A stretch of 64,000 nt of DNA from Oscillospiraceae bacterium (GTDB lineage Bacteria > Bacillota > Clostridia > Oscillospirales > CAG-272). The first letter of the stretch is position 1. Each line of letters begins with the position of its first letter. The position numbers and the translations under genes are program-made. The stretch covers positions 1-64,000 of the forward strand of contig SVSG01000005.1 in assembly GCA_015064415.1 (NCBI GenBank), read 5' to 3'. Shown here piece after piece: positions 59,651 through 64,000 of the stretch. The notes beneath the pieces were generated by a model. The model was given only the letters and a program-made list of their open reading frames with translations. It made no database searches and had not been told where the DNA came from.

Positions 59651-60691
59651 TTATTCTTCACACGATGCGGCCTGCGCGGCGGCGATCTCCGCGTCCTTTT
59701 CCTCTTCGGGAAGGACGGCGATGAAGGCCTTGATGGCGCATTCGATCATATCGTCGGTGGGCTCCTTCACGGTGACGCGCTGCAGCCACAGCCCGGGCGC
59801 CGAGAGGATACGGGTGAAAATATTATCGTATCGCCCCGCAAGCTTCAAAATCTCGTAGCCGACCCCCATATTGATGGGGAAAAGCAAGAGCTTGAGCAGG
59901 GTGCGAAGCACGGTATACAGTGTGGGGGAAATGCCGTCAAACTCCGCGGGGATCAAAAATCCGATCAGGATGCTGACCAGCATCATCAAAATCAGGAAAG
60001 AGGTGCCGCAACGGGGGTGGAAGCGGCGCTGTTCCCTCACGTTTGCCACGGTAAGGGGAACACCGTTCTCGTAGCAGAAGATGGTTTTATGCTCGGCCCC
60101 ATGGTACATGAAGGTGCGGCGAATATCCTTCATCAAAAGCATCGCCGCCATATAGGCCACGATGATCAGAATCTTCAAAACGCCCTCAAAGGCGGAGCGC
60201 AACCAGCGATTTCCGACCCAAGCTTCAGGGAACAAAAGCTCCAGCTTGGAATATAGAAAGGCGGGCAGCCACATGAACAGAAAGAGCGCCAGCAAAACGG
60301 CAAACACCACGGAGAAAATCTTCACCGCAAGCATCGCCCCGTCACTGATCCCCTTTTGCGGCTCCTGCACGGTTTTTTCGCCCTCAGAGCCATTCTGCGC
60401 CGCATCCTCATCCGGCATTTCCTCAAGGGCAATGTCAGCAGAGCGCATCAACGCCTTATAACCGATCACCATAGAATCAATAAAGCCAAATACACCGCGC
60501 ACGATCGGCCAGCGGCAGATCGCGGGGCGCTTCTTCTTTTTGATCTCCTCTTCCTCGAAAAAGATCTCGCCGTTCGGGCGGCGCACCGCCATCGCGCTCT
60601 TTTTCGGGCCGCGCATCATAATGCCCTCCATCAGCGCCTGACCGCCGATCGAGGTTTTACGCCGCGCGCAACATACTTCCTTATCTTTCAT
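59651..60691 (-). CDS. DUF1385 membrane protein (YqhQ family)
   Basis: A 346-residue membrane protein of the YqhQ/DUF1385 family. The start has SIGGQALMEGIMMRGPKKSAMAVRRPNG, a near-invariant family block. Later blocks are FMYHGAEHKTIFCYE near residue 205 and RFHPRCGTSFLILM near residue 235, with conserved His and Cys. About four to five membrane segments are visible. The biochemical function is unsettled; in many Bacillota it precedes prmC-prfA, which are not adjacent here. AAAGGA precedes the ATG. Confidence 0.9.
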   Translation of the reverse strand: MKDKEVCCARRKTSIGGQALMEGIMMRGPKKSAMAVRRPNGEIFFEEEEIKKKKRPAICRWPIVRGVFGFIDSMVIGYKALMRSADIALEEMPDEDAAQNGSEGEKTVQEPQKGISDGAMLAVKIFSVVFAVLLALFLFMWLPAFLYSKLELLFPEAWVGNRWLRSAFEGVLKILIIVAYMAAMLLMKDIRRTFMYHGAEHKTIFCYENGVPLTVANVREQRRFHPRCGTSFLILMMLVSILIGFLIPAEFDGISPTLYTVLRTLLKLLLFPINMGVGYEILKLAGRYDNIFTRILSAPGLWLQRVTVKEPTDDMIECAIKAFIAVLPEEEKDAEIAAAQAASCEE

Positions 60692-60710
60692 ACAGTTCCT
60701 TTCACGGGGA

Positions 60711-60753
60711 AATGGCCGTTACAGTTTGAAACCCATGCTGCAACGGCCATTTA
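60711..60753 (-). terminator. inverted repeat after the PRPP synthetase gene
   Basis: AAATGGCCGTT and its complement (11 bp) enclose a 21-base loop in the 86-base gap between the two minus-strand genes. There is no T run on the minus strand, so it may be a weak terminator or an mRNA processing or attenuation element. Confidence 0.45.
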
Positions 60754-60777
60754 TGAATTCACGTCTGTTATCTTGTT

Positions 60778-61902
60778 TTACTTGCTGCCCATGGACTTGC
60801 GGTGCTTCTCCAACAGGTTGTGGATACGCTTGGCAGGATTGAGCAGATTGCTGATGGTCTCGTCATGGTTCAACGTGTCGATGATGTATGCCACGTACTT
60901 GCACATATTGACCTCTACGTACCACTCCTTGGAAAGCAGCTCGGGAGAGCGGTAAACCAGGTTGGTGGTGAAGATGCGGTCGATGATACCGTCCTTGAAG
61001 GCCTTATCGAACTTTTCCAGACCGTCGGTAAACAGACCGAAGGTATCGAAGCAGAAGATGCGCTTTGCGCCCTTCTCCTTGAGCTGCTGCGCCACGTCAA
61101 GCAAGGACTCACCGGAGGAGATCATATCGTCCACGATGATGGCATCCTTACCGTGCAGGTCACGGCCAAGGTATTCGTGTGCCTCAATGGGGTTGCGGCC
61201 GTTCACGATCTTGGCGTAGTTACGGCGCTTGTAGAACATACCGATGTCCAGACCCATCATAGAGGAGAAGTACATGCAACGGCCCATAGCGCCCTCATCG
61301 GGAGAAATGATGACCATATCCTCTTTGTCGATGGAAATATCGGGATACTGACGGACCAGCGCCTTGATCATCTGATAGGTGGGACGCACGTCGTCAAAGC
61401 CGTTGAGCGGGATGGCATTCTGAATGCGGGGGTCGTGTGCATCAAAGGTGATGAAGTTCTGCACGCCCATACCGACAAGCTCCTGCAGCATCAGTGCGCA
61501 GTCCAACGACTCGCGGTGAGAGCGTCTGTGCTGACGTCCCTCGTAGAGCATCGGCATAATGACCGAGACGCGGCGTGCCTTGCCTGCGATGGCGGCGATC
61601 ACGCGCTTGAGGTCGGCGTAATGGTCATCGGGGCTCATGGGCACCTGTTTACCGTACATATTATAGGTAACGCTGTAATTAAAGGGATCGCACACGATAT
61701 AAACGTCGTGTCCGCGCAAGGACTGGTGAAGCATACCCTTTGCCTCGCCCGTGCTAAAACGGGGGCACTCTGCCTTGGCAAGGAAGGATTCCTCACCGCC
61801 GTGGCGGCGCCATTCCTTCAAATAGTTGTCAACCTGGGTCACGAACTGCTCGCAACCGCTCATACCGATGACACTGAGTTCCCCGAAAAGTACTTCCTTC
61901 AT
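60778..61902 (-). CDS. prs: ribose-phosphate pyrophosphokinase
   Basis: A 374-residue PRPP synthetase, longer than the classical ~315 residues, as in several Clostridia. Two phosphoribosyltransferase-type halves are visible: the divergent N-terminal half with RVSVIMPMLYEGRQHRRSHRESLDCALMLQEL near residue 110 and FDAHDPRIQNAIP near residue 155, and the C-terminal half with the PRPP loop DAIIVDDMISSGESLLDVA near residue 250. It makes PRPP for nucleotide, His and Trp synthesis. CGGAGG precedes the ATG. The role as PRPP synthetase is well supported, although it belongs to the divergent long form. Confidence 0.9.
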   Translation of the reverse strand: MKEVLFGELSVIGMSGCEQFVTQVDNYLKEWRRHGGEESFLAKAECPRFSTGEAKGMLHQSLRGHDVYIVCDPFNYSVTYNMYGKQVPMSPDDHYADLKRVIAAIAGKARRVSVIMPMLYEGRQHRRSHRESLDCALMLQELVGMGVQNFITFDAHDPRIQNAIPLNGFDDVRPTYQMIKALVRQYPDISIDKEDMVIISPDEGAMGRCMYFSSMMGLDIGMFYKRRNYAKIVNGRNPIEAHEYLGRDLHGKDAIIVDDMISSGESLLDVAQQLKEKGAKRIFCFDTFGLFTDGLEKFDKAFKDGIIDRIFTTNLVYRSPELLSKEWYVEVNMCKYVAYIIDTLNHDETISNLLNPAKRIHNLLEKHRKSMGSK

Positions 61903-61973
61903 AAAAAACCTCCGCGCTGAAAATTATTGATTGATCGGGACCGTGTTTTCATCACGAAAACAGATGTAAGTAT

Positions 61974-61979
61974 ATTATA
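61974..61979 (-). promoter_or_regulatory. probable -10 box of the prs promoter
   Basis: Minus-strand TATAAT, with a poor -35 (TTTTCA) 17 bases upstream. The leader of about 65 bases contains the hairpin GTTTTC-N5-GAAAAC (61945-61961). Confidence 0.5.
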
Positions 61980-62040
61980 ACATATTATTTCCGTTTTGAA
62001 AACCCCCTTTTCGGGATTTTTTGACGGAAAAACGATAAAT

Positions 62041-63522
62041 TTAGATCTGTGCGTCGCAAATCTTACAGAACCGGGCGTAGGCATCCTCCCACTCGGCACG
62101 GTCTGCGGTGGGCTCGTAAACCACGGGGTCGAAGGAGTCGCGCACAAGAGCACGTGCCTCGGAAAGGTCCTTGAGCTCGCCTGCTGCAATGTACTGCATG
62201 CAAAGGTTACCGATGGCAGTTGCCTCCACAGGGCCTGCAATCACGGGTACGTTGCACGCGTGCGCGGCAAGCTGGCAAAGGAAGGTATCCTTGGTGCCGC
62301 CGCCCACGATGTGAATGGCCTTGACGGGCTTACCGCGCAGCGCAGAGATGCCGTCCATGGTATAGCGGTAACGAAGTGCCAGGCTTTCCATAATGACGCG
62401 CACGATCTGACCCTCGTTTTCCGGCACGTGCTGGCCCGTCAGCTCGCAGAAGCGACGGATGCGCTCGGGCATGTTGCCGGGCGTGGCGAACATCGGATGG
62501 TCGGGATTGATGAAGGAGACAAGCGGCTTCTCTGCCTCGGCAAAATTCTGCAGATCGGCAAAGCTGAAGTCCTTGCCCTCACGCTTCCATTGACGGCGGG
62601 ATTCCTGCACCGTCCAAAGGCCCATAATGTTCTTGAGGAAACGGATGGTGCCCATCGCGCCGCCCTCGTTGGAGAAGTTGAGTGCGCGGCACTGCTCGTT
62701 ATTGAGGGGAGCATTCAGCTCGGCACCCATCAGCGACCACGTACCGCTGGAAATGTAGATGAAATCATCCTGCGCGGCGGGCACGGCGATGACGGCACTT
62801 GCCGTATCGTGAGAGGCCACGTTGAACACCTTGAAATTCACGCCGCCCAGCTCCTCGCTGACCTCGCGGGAAAGGGTGCCAAGGCAGTTGCCGGGCTCGA
62901 CCAGATTGTCGATCAACTGCGGGAGCCCCAGCTTTTGGAAGATCTCGGGTGCGACCTTACGGGTGGCGGCGTTGAGCAACGCGCCCGTGGAGGCGATGGT
63001 GTACTCGGTCGCCTTCACGCCCGTGAGGAAGTAGTTGAGCAGATCGGGGATAAACAGCATCTGCTTGGCGGCGGCCTGCAATTCGGGGTTGTCGCGCTGA
63101 TCGGCAACAAGCTGATATACGGTATTGAAATTCAGGGTCTGAATGCCCGTGATATCATACAGCTCCTTGGCAGAGATCTTGTCCTCAATGGCGGCGGGAA
63201 GCCCGTCGGTGCGAGTGTCACGGTAGTGCATCGGGTTACCAAGCAGCTGACCGTACTTGTCGATATAGCCGTAGTCCACGCCCCAGGTGTCAATGCCCAT
63301 ACCCACGATCTTCTCGCCGGAAAGGCCCGCTTCGCGGATCGACTGCTTGATCTCGTGGAAGATGCGCAGGATATCCCAACGGAAATGCCCCGAAACGGTA
63401 ACGGGATCGTTGGAAAAACGATGATTTTCGCGCAGGGTGAGTTTGCTGCCGTTGTAGCTGCCCACGATGCCGCGGCCGCTGGAAGCGCCCAGGTCGATGG
63501 CTAACATTTTCAAGTCTTTCAT
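62041..63522 (-). CDS. rhaB: rhamnulokinase
   Basis: A 493-residue FGGY-family sugar kinase. The N-terminal LAIDLGASSGRGIVG is the RhaB form of the phosphate-1 motif. MGIDTWGVDYGYIDKYGQLLGNPMHYRDTRTDG near residue 75 and VASHDTASAV near residue 240 (catalytic Asp) are typical of rhamnulokinases, and IHIVGGGTKDTFLCQLAA near residue 410 is the adenosine motif. It phosphorylates L-rhamnulose (sometimes L-fuculose) in the cytosol. AAAGGAG lies 8 bases before the ATG. No isomerase or aldolase for rhamnose is in the window. It follows mutS2 by 31 bases. Confidence 0.9.
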   Translation of the reverse strand: MKDLKMLAIDLGASSGRGIVGSYNGSKLTLRENHRFSNDPVTVSGHFRWDILRIFHEIKQSIREAGLSGEKIVGMGIDTWGVDYGYIDKYGQLLGNPMHYRDTRTDGLPAAIEDKISAKELYDITGIQTLNFNTVYQLVADQRDNPELQAAAKQMLFIPDLLNYFLTGVKATEYTIASTGALLNAATRKVAPEIFQKLGLPQLIDNLVEPGNCLGTLSREVSEELGGVNFKVFNVASHDTASAVIAVPAAQDDFIYISSGTWSLMGAELNAPLNNEQCRALNFSNEGGAMGTIRFLKNIMGLWTVQESRRQWKREGKDFSFADLQNFAEAEKPLVSFINPDHPMFATPGNMPERIRRFCELTGQHVPENEGQIVRVIMESLALRYRYTMDGISALRGKPVKAIHIVGGGTKDTFLCQLAAHACNVPVIAGPVEATAIGNLCMQYIAAGELKDLSEARALVRDSFDPVVYEPTADRAEWEDAYARFCKICDAQI

Positions 63523-63553
63523 AATTGTAAACTCCTTTATTTCAAATGCAAAT

Positions 63554-64000
63554 TTATTTCAGTTCTACCACGGTCACGCCGCTGTCCCCTTCACCGAACT
63601 GGCCGATGCGGAAGCTCGCAATACGCTTGTCTTTTTTCAGATATTTCCAAAGCGCCTGGCGCAGCATGCCTGTGCCCTTGCCGTGAATGAGGCGCACGGT
63701 ATGGAAGCCCGCGATGATGGCAGTGTCAAAGTACTTATCCACCATAAACCACGCTTCGTCTCCCATTTTGCCGCGCAGGTCGATCTCGCCGTGGAAATCG
63801 CGCGACACCATCGCGCGCACGTTGCCGGAGCTCGTCTTTTTGTCCTTTTCCTGCTTTTTCTCGACAAGGCGCAGATTTTCTATCTTTGTTTTCGTACGGA
63901 ATGCCCCTGCCTGCACCATCACGGTGCCGCGGTCGGGATCGGAGAGCAGCGTGCCCTCCTTGCCGATGTCCACAAGGAACACGGTGTCGCCCTTTTTGAG
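63554..64000 (-). CDS. mutS2: MutS2, C-terminal part with Smr domain (runs off window)
   Basis: The last 148 residues of a protein that continues past the right edge. KKGDTVFLVDIGKEGTLLSDPDRGTVMVQAGAFRTK is the KOW-like domain of MutS2. It is followed by a linker and a complete Smr nuclease domain: EIDLRGKMGDEA, then IHGKGTGMLRQALWKYLK and GDSGVTVVEL at the end. The HGKGTG and LDLRG-type motifs are diagnostic. MutS2 acts on branched DNA or collided ribosomes, and the Smr domain is an endonuclease. The frame is open to the window edge, so no start can be given. Confidence 0.9.
   Translation of the reverse strand, partial: LKKGDTVFLVDIGKEGTLLSDPDRGTVMVQAGAFRTKTKIENLRLVEKKQEKDKKTSSGNVRAMVSRDFHGEIDLRGKMGDEAWFMVDKYFDTAIIAGFHTVRLIHGKGTGMLRQALWKYLKKDKRIASFRIGQFGEGDSGVTVVELK

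Overview
The window looks like a chromosomal segment of an uncultured, spore-forming member of the class Clostridia (Bacillota), moderately GC-rich by eye. The evidence is a sporulation sigma factor G gene, a YmfF/YmfH peptidase pair, mutS2, YqhQ, a heterodimeric ABC exporter, a T-box leader, strong AGGAGG ribosome binding sites and TTGACA/TATAAT promoters. No phage, insertion sequence, CRISPR array, rRNA or tRNA was seen.

Layout. 1-3.0 kb (minus): sugar catabolism operon (AGE-type epimerase, KDPG-type aldolase, HAD phosphatase, start of a fucosidase-like gene). 3.1-9.9 kb: rplS, a membrane protein, a small P-loop protein, pgi, a dacF-like D,D-carboxypeptidase and a galM-nahK sugar salvage pair. 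10.1-13.2 kb (plus): a Crp/Fnr-type regulator with a perfect operator-like palindrome, then a complete SsuABC/NMT1-type ABC importer. 13.3-18.8 kb (minus): two M16 peptidase-like genes, lgt, folD, a DUF1653 gene and sigG. 18.9-23.5 kb: a Mrp/NBP35 ATPase (minus) and a two-gene heterodimeric ABC exporter (plus).

24.2-46.5 kb is the outstanding feature: one giant secreted protein gene. It is now read as two ORFs (5,099 aa, and about 2,300 aa in the next frame) separated by a one-base frameshift near 39.51 kb. Restored, it would encode about 7,409 aa: a signal peptide, a very long series of parallel beta-helix-like repeats arranged in duplicated blocks, and a C-terminal SGNH/sialate-O-acetylesterase-like domain that seems to lack its catalytic His. 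It has its own promoter and a strong terminator, and no recognisable wall anchor.

46.6-50.8 kb (plus): a T-box riboswitch heads an operon of a DUF896 protein, tsaE, tsaB, rpiB, ispD and ispF, followed by rpe. This is an unexpected set of genes for a T-box. 50.9-56.8 kb (minus): a leucine-rich-repeat lipoprotein, a metallo-beta-lactamase-fold lipoprotein and topoisomerase III. 57.0-59.6 kb (plus): a flippase-like membrane protein with pssA and psd, i.e. phosphatidylethanolamine synthesis. 59.6-64 kb (minus): YqhQ, a PRPP synthetase, rhamnulokinase and the 3' end of mutS2.

Several genes carry RNA or DNA control elements readable directly from the sequence. A 10-bp stem covers the sigG start codon, with a sigma-G-like promoter inside the stem. 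A 15-bp terminator stem contains the dacF ribosome binding site. An 18-bp perfect palindrome lies at the regulator promoter. Protein functions are assigned from motifs recognised by eye; no database search was run.
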